A DNA stretch of 33,982 nt from a virus: positions 1 through 33,982 of IMG/VR virus record IMGVR_UViG_3300042154_000160. One strand, given 5' to 3'. Made by a program: the position numbers and the translations under genes. This document shows, piece by piece, positions 13,667 through 20,514 of this stretch (positions are counted from its first letter, which is position 1; every line of letters starts with the position of its first letter). The notes under the pieces were generated by a model, which saw only the letters and a list, made by a program, of their open reading frames with translations, was not told where the DNA came from and made no database searches.

Positions 13667-13866
13667 ATTGCCCAATTTGTGAAGGTAAAGTTTGGAGCAC
13701 TGTGGAAGACACAAGAGCCAAAGAAGGCTTTACACTACGCCGCCGACAGTGCGGCAATGGACACAAATTCACAACGGAAGAACATGTCAAACTTCAGAAC
13801 GTGGTCGCAAGAAAGCCTAGCGGAGTTCGCGCAGCAAGCAAACGAAAAGATGATCCAGCAGAATGA
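13663..13866 (+). CDS. NrdR-like zinc-ribbon protein
   Basis: The 67-residue protein begins MNCPICEGKVWSTVEDTRAK and continues EGFTLRRRQCGNGHKFTTEE. CPIC, then C and H in RRRQCGNGHKFTT, reproduces the zinc ribbon of the NrdR repressor N-terminus, without the ATP-cone domain. It may bind nucleic acid. The start is TTG at 13663 within TTGA. Its second half is overlapped by another frame from 13784. Confidence 0.7.
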   Translation: MNCPICEGKVWSTVEDTRAKEGFTLRRRQCGNGHKFTTEEHVKLQNVVARKPSGVRAASKRKDDPAE

Positions 13867-13957
13867 CCGGATTGAACATCTTCAGTGCGACCTGAAAGAC
13901 GCTATTGCTGCCTACCGCAAACTTATGCGAAAGGGCGAGTCCCCGCCCGATCAATAA
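13784..13957 (+). CDS. Last early gene, 57-aa helical protein
   Basis: ATG at 13784 follows GGAAG and yields MSNFRTWSQESLAEFAQQAN, then EKMIQQNDRIEHLQCDLKDA and IAAYRKLMRKGESPPDQ, a clear amphipathic coiled coil. It overlaps the zinc-ribbon gene by 83 bases in a different frame and the endolysin 3' end by 35 bases on the opposite strand. Confidence 0.6.
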   Translation: MSNFRTWSQESLAEFAQQANEKMIQQNDRIEHLQCDLKDAIAAYRKLMRKGESPPDQ

Positions 13958-14333
13958 TTAGCGCTTGTCTGCGAGGCTTGTCACTGATGCTGATGTGTGT
14001 CCATGCGTCAAACTCACGGATGATCTGATCGTAAGGCAAGCCAGCCGCAATGATTGCCCTCACCACAGCGTCAGGGGTCATGCCTGGCACTTTAAAGTCA
14101 GCAGCGCAACCCGTCCGGTGCTGGCTTGTGTCTTTGCTACCTACAGAGTCGTTGACTTGCTTTGACCGGAAAGCGCTGTTAATCATGATTGGCTTGCCGT
14201 CTAGCGCTTCTTTGACCCGTTCCAAAAACTCAGCCAGCTTTTGCAGATTGGCAGTCTCAGCCTCGTTTGGCGTGTTGTCAAACTGCCTGTGGCTAGTGGC
14301 CGTCAGCTCTGCCAGCGTAAAGTGCGGAGTCAT
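13923..14333 (-). CDS. Endolysin, peptidase M15-type
   Basis: The 136-residue zinc peptidase is expected to cut peptide cross-links of peptidoglycan at the end of infection. It starts MTPHFTLAELTATSHRQFDN; NSAFRS (52-57) precedes the metal site SQHRTGCAADF (70-80, His72 and Asp79), and WTHIS (111-115) gives the second zinc His (113). The length matches the small M15_3 subfamily. There is no signal peptide, so release needs the holin encoded upstream at 14783-15280. It is the last gene of the leftward block; its end overlaps the last early gene. Confidence 0.93.
   Translation of the reverse strand: MTPHFTLAELTATSHRQFDNTPNEAETANLQKLAEFLERVKEALDGKPIMINSAFRSKQVNDSVGSKDTSQHRTGCAADFKVPGMTPDAVVRAIIAAGLPYDQIIREFDAWTHISISDKPRRQALIIDRAGTRPFA
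13933..13948 (-). terminator. Weak terminator-like hairpin at the convergent end
   Basis: GGGCG (13933-13937), six-base loop, CGCCC (13944-13948). On the minus strand it is followed by TTTCGCATAAG, a poor T-tract. It spans the end of the endolysin gene where the two transcription units meet. Confidence 0.35.
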
Positions 14334-14617
14334 TTCTTATTCCTTGCAGATATCGCCTTTGCTGTTTGTCTAGCATCTTCCTTGGAAGAAGCACCCCATG
14401 CCTTTAGCGATAAAGCTAAACGGGTGGGTTCTCCGTTCTTTTCCATAGGACCAGGCATTGCGCCCATACGGGCTAAAAAGGATGCTCTGCGAGGGTTGTC
14501 GCCGCTTTTCACCGGAGGCTTGAGGTTCATGCCATCTGCCTTTGCCGAGGCGCGGCCCTTGGCGTTTAAACCGCCTTCAGGGTTCTTACCTTCCTTGCGT
14601 TGCCAAGCCGCACTCAT
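14330..14617 (-). CDS. Small basic phage protein (DUF6321-like)
   Basis: The 95-residue protein begins MSAAWQRKEGKNPEGGLNAK and contains SAKADGMNLKPPVKSGDNPR followed by RASFLARMGAMPG. The pattern AWQRKEGKNPxGGLN ... GxNLKPPV ... NPRRxSFxxRM recurs in small basic phage proteins of unknown function. The stop overlaps the endolysin ATG. It lies in the lysis region but is soluble and basic, so a DNA- or virion-associated role is as likely as lysis. Confidence 0.75.
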   Translation of the reverse strand: MSAAWQRKEGKNPEGGLNAKGRASAKADGMNLKPPVKSGDNPRRASFLARMGAMPGPMEKNGEPTRLALSLKAWGASSKEDARQTAKAISARNKK

Positions 14618-14772
14618 TTCTTTTTCTCAGGCTTTGCAGTCTTGGCAGCTTGCTTGAAGTCTTTGGCAGTTGGTGCGCCCTCAGTGCCAGGCTTTCGCAT
14701 TGTCTCGCCAGAACCTGCGGCAATTCTTGCCCTTTTGTCTTGGATATTTTTGTAAAGTCCATCTAATTTCAT
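14614..14772 (-). CDS. 52-aa basic protein with GSGETMRKPG motif
   Basis: I place the start at ATG 14772 because GGAG lies five bases upstream; the frame is open further but would overlap the holin gene. The product MKLDGLYKNIQDKRARIAAG, SGETMRKPGTEGAPTAKDFK, QAAKTAKPEKKK belongs to a recognisable type of very small basic phage protein with the central GSGExMRKPG. Function unknown. Its end overlaps the next gene. Confidence 0.75.
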   Translation of the reverse strand: MKLDGLYKNIQDKRARIAAGSGETMRKPGTEGAPTAKDFKQAAKTAKPEKKK

Positions 14773-14782
14773 GTCATCTCCT

Positions 14783-15280
14783 TCATTTAATTGCAGGGGC
14801 TTTAGAAAGCAAATCTGTCTTAGCTTGTGAGCCAGCAGATGAGCCAAAATAGTAAGCAATGATGCCTGTCCAAGCAGTGCCAAGTGACCCCAGCATCATC
14901 AGAATCGCTGGGTTGCCGCTATCAACCTTGCCAAACAGCATCATGCCAAGGATACCAAAAAAGCCAACAGTGACAATTGCAGCCAGCGCAGGCGGCACGA
15001 TTGATCTTGTTGCTGCTTGCATGTCACGCGCAGACTTGCGATCTTCTACGGACAGCTTTTCAAAGTTTAGGCCAAGCTCTTGCGCTTGCTTTTGCAGCTC
15101 AATCTCCGCAATCTTGACTTGAGCAATTTGCTCTGCTGACAGCTTGTTGTTGGAGATCAGGTCGCCCACCTTGTCAGGGTCAACACCGATGGCCTTAGAG
15201 ATGGCAGACACAGCCATCCCAGCCAGTGGCCCTCCAAGCGCCGTGGCAATTGTGGGCGCAATTTGTTTTAGCCAATCCAT
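14783..15280 (-). CDS. Holin, 3TM type
   Basis: The 165-residue membrane protein has a weak hydrophobic N-terminal segment (IATALGGPLAGMAVSAISKA, about 11-30), a charged central helix (QVKIAEIELQKQAQELGLNF), and two strong transmembrane segments near 93-117 and 124-148. This arrangement matches the phage/GTA 3TM holin family, which permeabilises the inner membrane to release the endolysin. It lies two short genes before the M15 endolysin. Its ATG overlaps the upstream TAA (TAATG). Confidence 0.82.
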   Translation of the reverse strand: MDWLKQIAPTIATALGGPLAGMAVSAISKAIGVDPDKVGDLISNNKLSAEQIAQVKIAEIELQKQAQELGLNFEKLSVEDRKSARDMQAATRSIVPPALAAIVTVGFFGILGMMLFGKVDSGNPAILMMLGSLGTAWTGIIAYYFGSSAGSQAKTDLLSKAPAIK

Positions 15281-15888
15281 TATTGTTTACTCCTAGATAG
15301 CATTGTTGCTGCAATTTGTAACATGGCGCGGGTGCTATCCATGTCTGCTGGCTCTGCTGCCCAGCCGACTGTGATCTGTCCCACAAACCGGCCAGGCTCA
15401 GGAGGCACTGAAATGCGGCATGTGTAGGCTACACCCCGTGCAATATACCAAAGCCCCATTTCACTTTGTGCAGAACGATATTCTCCACATGGAATCTCGT
15501 TTGCCATCAGCTTCACTACATCACTGTTGTTGGCAGCGTTCTGGGTAAACAGGCCAACATCCAGCCCGTCATTGGTCTTGTCCCTGCCGTTTTTGCCATA
15601 AGCGCGATACAAGACGCGAGTGCCAAACATACTGTTGACTTTGAAGACCGCCACCACCAGCGCACCAGACTGCTTAAACAGATGCGCTGCTGCGTCCTCA
15701 ACTCTATCTTCTGCAATGGACGGAATCTTTTTAGACTCCTTGTAAGCGCCAATCAGCAGCTCTTGGTTTTGGTAGACAAAGTACCCGCTAAAGGTAAGCA
15801 CTGCCATCAGCACCATTGCAAACAAACGGAACGGGCTGGACACATAGGCCAGCACCTTGTCAACCATGCTTAAATGTTCAGCGCTCAT
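15280..15888 (-). CDS. N-terminally membrane-anchored protein in the lysis region
   Basis: The 202-residue protein has one transmembrane segment near 22-42 (FAMVLMAVLTFSGYFVYQNQ) and a soluble, probably periplasmic, C-terminal domain with a Cys pair (IPCGEY, AYTCRIS). Its position beside the holin would suit a lysis accessory such as an inner-membrane spanin, but it lacks the long coiled coil typical of Rz. I do not recognise the family. Confidence 0.7.
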   Translation of the reverse strand: MSAEHLSMVDKVLAYVSSPFRLFAMVLMAVLTFSGYFVYQNQELLIGAYKESKKIPSIAEDRVEDAAAHLFKQSGALVVAVFKVNSMFGTRVLYRAYGKNGRDKTNDGLDVGLFTQNAANNSDVVKLMANEIPCGEYRSAQSEMGLWYIARGVAYTCRISVPPEPGRFVGQITVGWAAEPADMDSTRAMLQIAATMLSRSKQ

Positions 15889-16352
15889 CTTTGTTGCCCA
15901 AGGATGCCAAGGGTGAAATAAAGGATAGCGCCAAGCAAGCCAAAAAAGACAAGCGCCATTAGCGTCAGTTCAATTGCCTCATCCATTTCTGCTTTGCGCT
16001 TGGCCGCTGCTTCACGCTCACGCCGTGCATCATGGGCAGACTCGACATCCATTGCCGCCGCCCTAGACTTGATCTTGTTCCACACATCGATTTTCCCGCT
16101 TTGCATAAACACGAGCTGTAGCTCATCCTCAAACCGCTTTGCCTGATCTAGCGCCATCTCAATTTGAATAGCCGTACCCATTGATGACTTGGATTTTTTG
16201 GCTTGAACGACAGCTTTGGTTGCCGTGGATTTGGCATCAAAATACTTGCCCAGCACAGGGCCAAGGCTAGACACATCGTCAACAGTCTTGCTGACTTTCT
16301 TGATGAGAGCAACCGCTGCCTGTATGCCTGCTAGGGCCGTGAGTGGATCAAT
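15885..16352 (-). CDS. C-tail-anchored membrane protein, probable ATT start
   Basis: From ATT at 16352 the product is 155 residues: (M)DPLTALAGIQAAVALIKKV, then SKTVDDVSSLGPVLGKYFDA, a Lys/Ala-rich section, a charged coiled coil (AHDARREREAAAKRKAEMDE) and a C-terminal transmembrane segment LTLMALVFFGLLGAILYFTL. No ATG, GTG or TTG precedes GTG 16274, which has no ribosome site and would remove the natural-looking start. GGGAG at 16367-16363 lies 7-10 bases before two consecutive ATT codons, and ATTGA overlaps the previous stop. It sits next to the holin; a lysis or membrane role is likely. Confidence 0.6.
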   Translation of the reverse strand: MDPLTALAGIQAAVALIKKVSKTVDDVSSLGPVLGKYFDAKSTATKAVVQAKKSKSSMGTAIQIEMALDQAKRFEDELQLVFMQSGKIDVWNKIKSRAAAMDVESAHDARREREAAAKRKAEMDEAIELTLMALVFFGLLGAILYFTLGILGQQR

Positions 16353-16473
16353 AATTTTTCTTCTCCCGCCACTTTAAGCACCAGACTAGCAGCCGGTCAG
16401 GTGTCCATGTCCACTTAATGCACTCAAAAACGGGCGATTGCGCCGCTGGCGGTGGTGGCGGCAGCGCTTCCAT
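16348..16473 (-). CDS. 41-aa proline-rich small protein
   Basis: ATG at 16473 gives MEALPPPPPAAQSPVFECIK followed by WTWTPDRLLVWCLKWREKKN Y. The polyproline start, two Cys and repeated Trp are distinctive. The gene begins eight bases after the previous stop and its TGA overlaps the ATT start of the next. No strong ribosome site is seen, so coupling to the upstream gene is assumed. Function unknown. Confidence 0.5.
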   Translation of the reverse strand: MEALPPPPPAAQSPVFECIKWTWTPDRLLVWCLKWREKKNY

Positions 16474-16480
16474 GACTACA

Positions 16481-16678
16481 TCACAGCATCTTTTGGATGA
16501 GTTGAGCAGCAAAGCCTGGCCCAAGCAGCGTGACAGCAATCAGCGCATATAAGATGTATTCAATGCGAGACATCCGTTTGCTGCCCGACTCAAACGATTT
16601 TTGGATCGCCTCGTAGCGCAGCGCACAGACTTCCTCATGCGTTGCTAGCTTGGCGTCTGTGGCGTCTATCTGGTTCAT
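16481..16678 (-). CDS. Small membrane protein, holin-like size
   Basis: The 65-residue protein begins MNQIDATDAKLATHEEVCAL with a helical charged half (RYEAIQKSFESGSKRMSRIE), then one transmembrane segment YILYALIAVTLLGPGFAAQL. Short proteins with an N-terminal coiled coil and a single hydrophobic helix include class III holins and haemolysin XhlA-like proteins. With a 3TM holin nearby it may be a second holin or antiholin (inference). ATG overlaps the upstream stop. Confidence 0.65.
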   Translation of the reverse strand: MNQIDATDAKLATHEEVCALRYEAIQKSFESGSKRMSRIEYILYALIAVTLLGPGFAAQLIQKML

Positions 16679-16884
16679 GCTGCCGCTGCTTGCAGTGGGG
16701 TCAAATCTTCATCAGTCCAGTAGTCCTTCGCCAGCATGATGACGAGGTGGTCTTGGTTGCGCTTGAGCGTGTCTGCCCAGTCCTCGTTGCTCATGTCTTC
16801 AGGCTGTCCTGCGTTGATGAGGGCTACGCTGTCGAGGGCGGCAGAGTAGTGGCGTGCGATTTCTTCGGGGGTGATGGTGTTCAT
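16675..16884 (-). CDS. 69-aa acidic protein next to the fibre gene
   Basis: ATG at 16884 is preceded by AAAGGA and gives MNTITPEEIARHYSAALDSV, then ALINAGQPEDMSNEDWADTL, ending DEDLTPLQAAAA. It is acidic and helical. Small acidic genes directly after a fibre gene often help fibre folding, but no specific family is recognised. Confidence 0.65.
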   Translation of the reverse strand: MNTITPEEIARHYSAALDSVALINAGQPEDMSNEDWADTLKRNQDHLVIMLAKDYWTDEDLTPLQAAAA

Positions 16885-16898
16885 GTGGATTCCTTTGT

Positions 16899-18797
16899 TT
16901 AGCAAGCCATCAACACACACGGCACACAGAACGAGCCGTCTGCGTAGGTGCAAGTGACATGGGTTGAAGTTACCTTGGCAACAGTCTTAGATCGCACGAT
17001 GTCATCACCCTGTGGTTTGGCTGTGCCGTCACCAGCAGACATGAGCAAATCACCACGGGCAACAGTTGTGCCTTGAGCAATACGGATAATCATGTCACCC
17101 GTCATCGCCATGTTGATCTCGTCCACGTTGTGGTCTTCATCGTGATCCCAGTTGACGAACACACCCGCAACATTGGCATCGCCTTCAACGTCAGACACTT
17201 TGACTTTGTTTAACTGCTCGTTGTCTACAGGGTTGCCATCAGCGTTCGTGTAGACATTCATCGCGTCCAAGTTAGACAGCACAGTGCCTTTAACCAGCGA
17301 TTCGTCTTTGGCTGTAGTGGTCTGCGCCCAGCGTGACAAGTGACCGCCGTTGTAGGAAACAGTTGTGCCTGATACGGAGATTGTGCCTTCTGTTACATTG
17401 TCTTGACGAAACTCAATTAATGTGCCATCAGTTGTAATCCTATTAATATATATTCCCACTCCGTTAAAAGTAAAAATCGAAGCGTCAGTTTGCCTAAGCT
17501 CTACGCCGGCATTAGCAATAGAACCACTTGTTTTCCCAATTAAGAAACTACCGCTGCTATCAAAAATACCCCGTGGATTCCCATCCCCATCAGACAGCAC
17601 GATGTGGTTGCTGGCAGTGCGAATGTCGAGGCCACCTTGGTTGCCGGAGTACGGGCCAAGAATTGTGTTTTTAGAACCAGTGGTAACCAATGCGCCTGAT
17701 GCGCTTGCTGTTGCTGAAACACCAATAAAAGTATTTGATACGCCTGTAGTCAAACTGTAACCAGCAGAGTGACCTATACAAGTGTTGTATGCGCTACCAC
17801 TTACAGCAGATGTATATCCTGCTTGTTGTCCAACGAATGTATTTCCAGCACCAGTGACATTTGTATACCCCGCCTGATAACCCACAGCGGTGTTGTTGCC
17901 GCCGGTAGTGTTGGCGTTGAGTGAACCTTCTCCAACTGCGGTATTTGACCCGCCTGTGGTGTTTGACGATATGGAGTTAAGACCAACAGCGGTATTTGAG
18001 CCGCCCGTGGTGTTTAAGCGAAGCGCTTGTTGACCAATCGCGGTGTTCAATGTGCCAGATGTATTTGTTGTAAGTGCTAGTGCGCCAACGGCAGTGTTGT
18101 TGCTTGCAGTGCTAGCAAGTAACGCTTGATAACCCACGGCAGTACTGTTGCTGGTGGTGGTGTTTGCAGCCAAAGCACTTGCGCCTACCGCCGTATTAGT
18201 CGCCCCTGTCGTATTCGCCGCCAAAGCACTAGCACCCACCGCAGTGTTGGTAGCCACAGCACCCGCGCCCTTGCCCACTGTAAGACCAGAGATAGTTGCG
18301 TCACCAGATATTGTTGGTGTAGTAATCGTAGGGCTAGTAGCCAATACATTGTTACCCGTGCCGGTGTTAGTCACGCTAACCAGACCCTTGGACGCATCAG
18401 TCGCCACGGCGCTAGATGCCGTCAAGCTGGAGAAGATCGGCTGTGCGCTATAAGTCGCCACACCACCCACAGCAAGAGTGCTTTGAAGGGTCACAGCACC
18501 CGCCACATTAGCTGTAGTACCAACAAACAAAGCCTTAGCTACACCAGCCCCGCCAGCAGTGATGATCGAGCCTGTGGTCGTGCTTGTGGAGTCTGTGACT
18601 AGGGTAGAGCTAATTCCCTGTGCAAAGGGAATTCGTGCCGTTGCCGCCGTTTGCCCGTCCTTGGTGATGGCCGTGCTAAGACCCGTTGCCAAGTCAGCAG
18701 TCAGCGCATTAAACGCCGTACTGGAAATGACTGTGCCAGTGACTACCGGCTGACCAGCAGTGTTGATGTTAAATGTGCCAGAACCATTGTAGCTCAC
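16899..18797 (-). CDS. Tail fibre with YadA-like NTAVG repeats
   Basis: GGAGG at 18810-18806 sits eight bases before GTG at 18797, so I start there (632 residues, MSYNGSGTFNINTAGQPVVT); an upstream GTG at 18806 overlaps the ribosome site. Residues 1-60 resemble a common phage fibre N-terminus. Residues about 184-383 carry roughly eleven repeats of the NTAVGxxALxxNTT type, expected to form a trimeric beta-roll like the YadA head. The C-terminal part (VKVSDVEGDANVAGVFVNWD, DDIVRSKTVAKV, ending DGSFCVPCVLMAC) may be an autoprocessing or chaperone domain, which I cannot confirm. The protein probably recognises the host surface. Confidence 0.85.
   Translation of the reverse strand: MSYNGSGTFNINTAGQPVVTGTVISSTAFNALTADLATGLSTAITKDGQTAATARIPFAQGISSTLVTDSTSTTTGSIITAGGAGVAKALFVGTTANVAGAVTLQSTLAVGGVATYSAQPIFSSLTASSAVATDASKGLVSVTNTGTGNNVLATSPTITTPTISGDATISGLTVGKGAGAVATNTAVGASALAANTTGATNTAVGASALAANTTTSNSTAVGYQALLASTASNNTAVGALALTTNTSGTLNTAIGQQALRLNTTGGSNTAVGLNSISSNTTGGSNTAVGEGSLNANTTGGNNTAVGYQAGYTNVTGAGNTFVGQQAGYTSAVSGSAYNTCIGHSAGYSLTTGVSNTFIGVSATASASGALVTTGSKNTILGPYSGNQGGLDIRTASNHIVLSDGDGNPRGIFDSSGSFLIGKTSGSIANAGVELRQTDASIFTFNGVGIYINRITTDGTLIEFRQDNVTEGTISVSGTTVSYNGGHLSRWAQTTTAKDESLVKGTVLSNLDAMNVYTNADGNPVDNEQLNKVKVSDVEGDANVAGVFVNWDHDEDHNVDEINMAMTGDMIIRIAQGTTVARGDLLMSAGDGTAKPQGDDIVRSKTVAKVTSTHVTCTYADGSFCVPCVLMAC
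17649..18248 (-). repeat. In-gene repeat array coding NTAVG units
   Basis: About eleven imperfect units of 14-19 codons. Examples of unit openings are NTAVGASALAANTT, STAVGYQALLAS, NTAIGQQALRLNTT, NTAVGEGSLNANTT, NTFVGQQAGYTS and NTCIGHSAGYSLTT. The first two units are the most alike, which suggests recent duplication; the last ones diverge. Such arrays let fibre length change by recombination. Confidence 0.8.
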
Positions 18798-18841
18798 GAT
18801 AACCACCTCCGTGAAAAAAGCATAAGCAGGGTATAACTCAT
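18794..18841 (-). CDS. 15-codon leader peptide coupled to the fibre gene
   Basis: ATG at 18841 with AAGGA six bases upstream encodes MSYTLLMLFSRRWLS; its TGA overlaps the fibre GTG as GTGA. It fills the only gap between the ejection gene and the fibre gene and contains the fibre Shine-Dalgarno. Ribosomes finishing it would be delivered to the fibre start. It is short, so coding status is uncertain. Confidence 0.4.
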   Translation of the reverse strand: MSYTLLMLFSRRWLS

Positions 18842-18855
18842 TTTGTGTCCTTCAT

Positions 18856-20514
18856 TTATGGCCTGTTAGGAAGCATGTTGTTTAACTCAATTCGGGCTGG
18901 CTGGTTTGATTGAGCCGCCAACAAAGCCGCAAGTTTTGCCTGTTGTGCAGTCATGGGCAATTGTTTGGTTATGTCAGTCACAGGCTGTTTTGCTTTGTTC
19001 AAAGCGTTTGCCATTTGCCCATACTTGTACGCAGCTTCTCCGACCAGGCGAGGTGAAGACGCAGCAAGATCAATAGCCGCCAAAGCAGGGCCACCCGTTG
19101 CATAAGCTAAAAACGCTTCAGGCCCAGCCGTGGCTCTTTGCAGGCCGCGAGGCGTAAATTCATTCATCGCCTGACCAGCAAGTGCTGGCATCATTTCATT
19201 GCCGCCCATTGCTTCCAATTGTTTTGCCAGCTCTAACCGCTGCCCGTAATTGGTGTTCACATTGTTTCGCATCAACGACTGCAATTTCCGCATGGCCGTA
19301 TCCGCAGATGCTTTGTTGCCCAAAGACAAGGCGCGTTCAATCTCTTTGATCTGGTCAGTGGCCTCAGAATAATTCTTCATCACTTTAGAATATTCTGGCG
19401 CTTGTGTGCTGATCTGATTTTTTACGGCATCGTAGACTTGTTTACCCGCAGAAAAGGCAGTCTTTTCTTCCATGCCCAGTTTGCCAAAATCTTCCCACAG
19501 ACTCTGTTTTAAATTGTCCATGCCTTCAGGCGTGTGAAACTCAGCCGGATCAGATTTCTTCCAATCACTGACTTTGGCTTTGATGTCATTCAAAACAGTA
19601 GCGGCAGTTTTGTCTTTAATCTTGCCTTTAAAGTACGCCAAACTTTCAGCGTCTTTGATGGCCTTGTCGATGCCAGCAAAATCAAGAACAGATTTGTCGT
19701 TCTTAATGTTGACCATGCCGGAACGATAATCCTTTTGCTTGTCCAAGTTCATCTTGGCAAGGTTTGTTTTGGCATCGTCTAACACTTGCGTGATCGGCAC
19801 TTGACCGCGCATGTTTTCTACAAATGTGGTGTTGCCTTCTCTGCCAGCTTTTACAGCTTGCGTGATCGGCTCTGTACCAACACCAGTTTTAAGACTCAAG
19901 CCCTGCTTGGTCAATGCGCTAGCAAGGTCGTAAGCAATGCCTGGCGCTTTAACCATTGCATTGATCGGGTTAGTCACATTGGATGCAGTTGATAGCTTGT
20001 CTGCCACACTGGAAATAGCTGAGCCTACTCTGCCAGGCCCAGCGACTGCGCTAGCACCCCGCGCCAAACCAGCACCACCAGCAAGCAATGTAGACAGATC
20101 GCCAGCAACCCCAACAGGGTCAGTAGCTATAGTGTTTTTGATGCCCTCAAGAGTGCCGTAGCGCTCTTTGTACACGCCACCCATAGCATTGGCCGTCTTG
20201 ACTGCCCGTTGCGCTGCCTCTGGATTAGTCTCAAACTGGTTGATAAAGTCTGTGACAGGTTTTGGCAAAACATTTTGCAAGCCGCCAGCCGCAACATCCA
20301 TCAAGCCAGAAATTGTTTGCACGGGGCTTGTGACCGCCTCATACAGCCCAGAAACCATGCGCCCCGCACTGGCCGGTGTGTTTACAACAGCTTGCCCCAA
20401 CATCTCGCCGTAGCCCATTGGCTTATTAGGCGCTTGCTGTACAACATCAAAGCCGCCGCCAGATGGCTGGGCAGCAGGGGTAACGGAGACTACATCCCAC
20501 GGGTTTGTTGCCAT
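18856..20514 (-). CDS. Probable internal virion / ejection protein (552 aa)
   Basis: ATG at 20514 overlaps the upstream stop (TGATG); the longer frame from GTG 20553 is unlikely. The product begins MATNPWDVVSVTPAAQPSGG, a start typical of phage internal proteins (NPWDVV). A Gly/Ala-rich hydrophobic zone (STLLAGGAGLARGASAVAGP) is followed by a long Lys/Asp-rich helical body and another Ala/Gly-rich stretch near the end. Large helical proteins with amphipathic Ala/Gly patches beside the tail genes are usually ejected with DNA to form the trans-envelope channel. No enzymatic motif is seen. Confidence 0.75.
   Translation of the reverse strand: MATNPWDVVSVTPAAQPSGGGFDVVQQAPNKPMGYGEMLGQAVVNTPASAGRMVSGLYEAVTSPVQTISGLMDVAAGGLQNVLPKPVTDFINQFETNPEAAQRAVKTANAMGGVYKERYGTLEGIKNTIATDPVGVAGDLSTLLAGGAGLARGASAVAGPGRVGSAISSVADKLSTASNVTNPINAMVKAPGIAYDLASALTKQGLSLKTGVGTEPITQAVKAGREGNTTFVENMRGQVPITQVLDDAKTNLAKMNLDKQKDYRSGMVNIKNDKSVLDFAGIDKAIKDAESLAYFKGKIKDKTAATVLNDIKAKVSDWKKSDPAEFHTPEGMDNLKQSLWEDFGKLGMEEKTAFSAGKQVYDAVKNQISTQAPEYSKVMKNYSEATDQIKEIERALSLGNKASADTAMRKLQSLMRNNVNTNYGQRLELAKQLEAMGGNEMMPALAGQAMNEFTPRGLQRATAGPEAFLAYATGGPALAAIDLAASSPRLVGEAAYKYGQMANALNKAKQPVTDITKQLPMTAQQAKLAALLAAQSNQPARIELNNMLPNRP

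Noticed and set aside
17649-18248. Diversity-generating retroelement variable region
   Set aside because: No reverse transcriptase and no template repeat elsewhere; the array is a structural beta-roll repeat.
18126-18602. A 158-codon plus-strand frame and others opposite the fibre gene
   Set aside because: Mirror of the repetitive fibre sequence; Cys/Ser/Arg-rich with no ribosome site.
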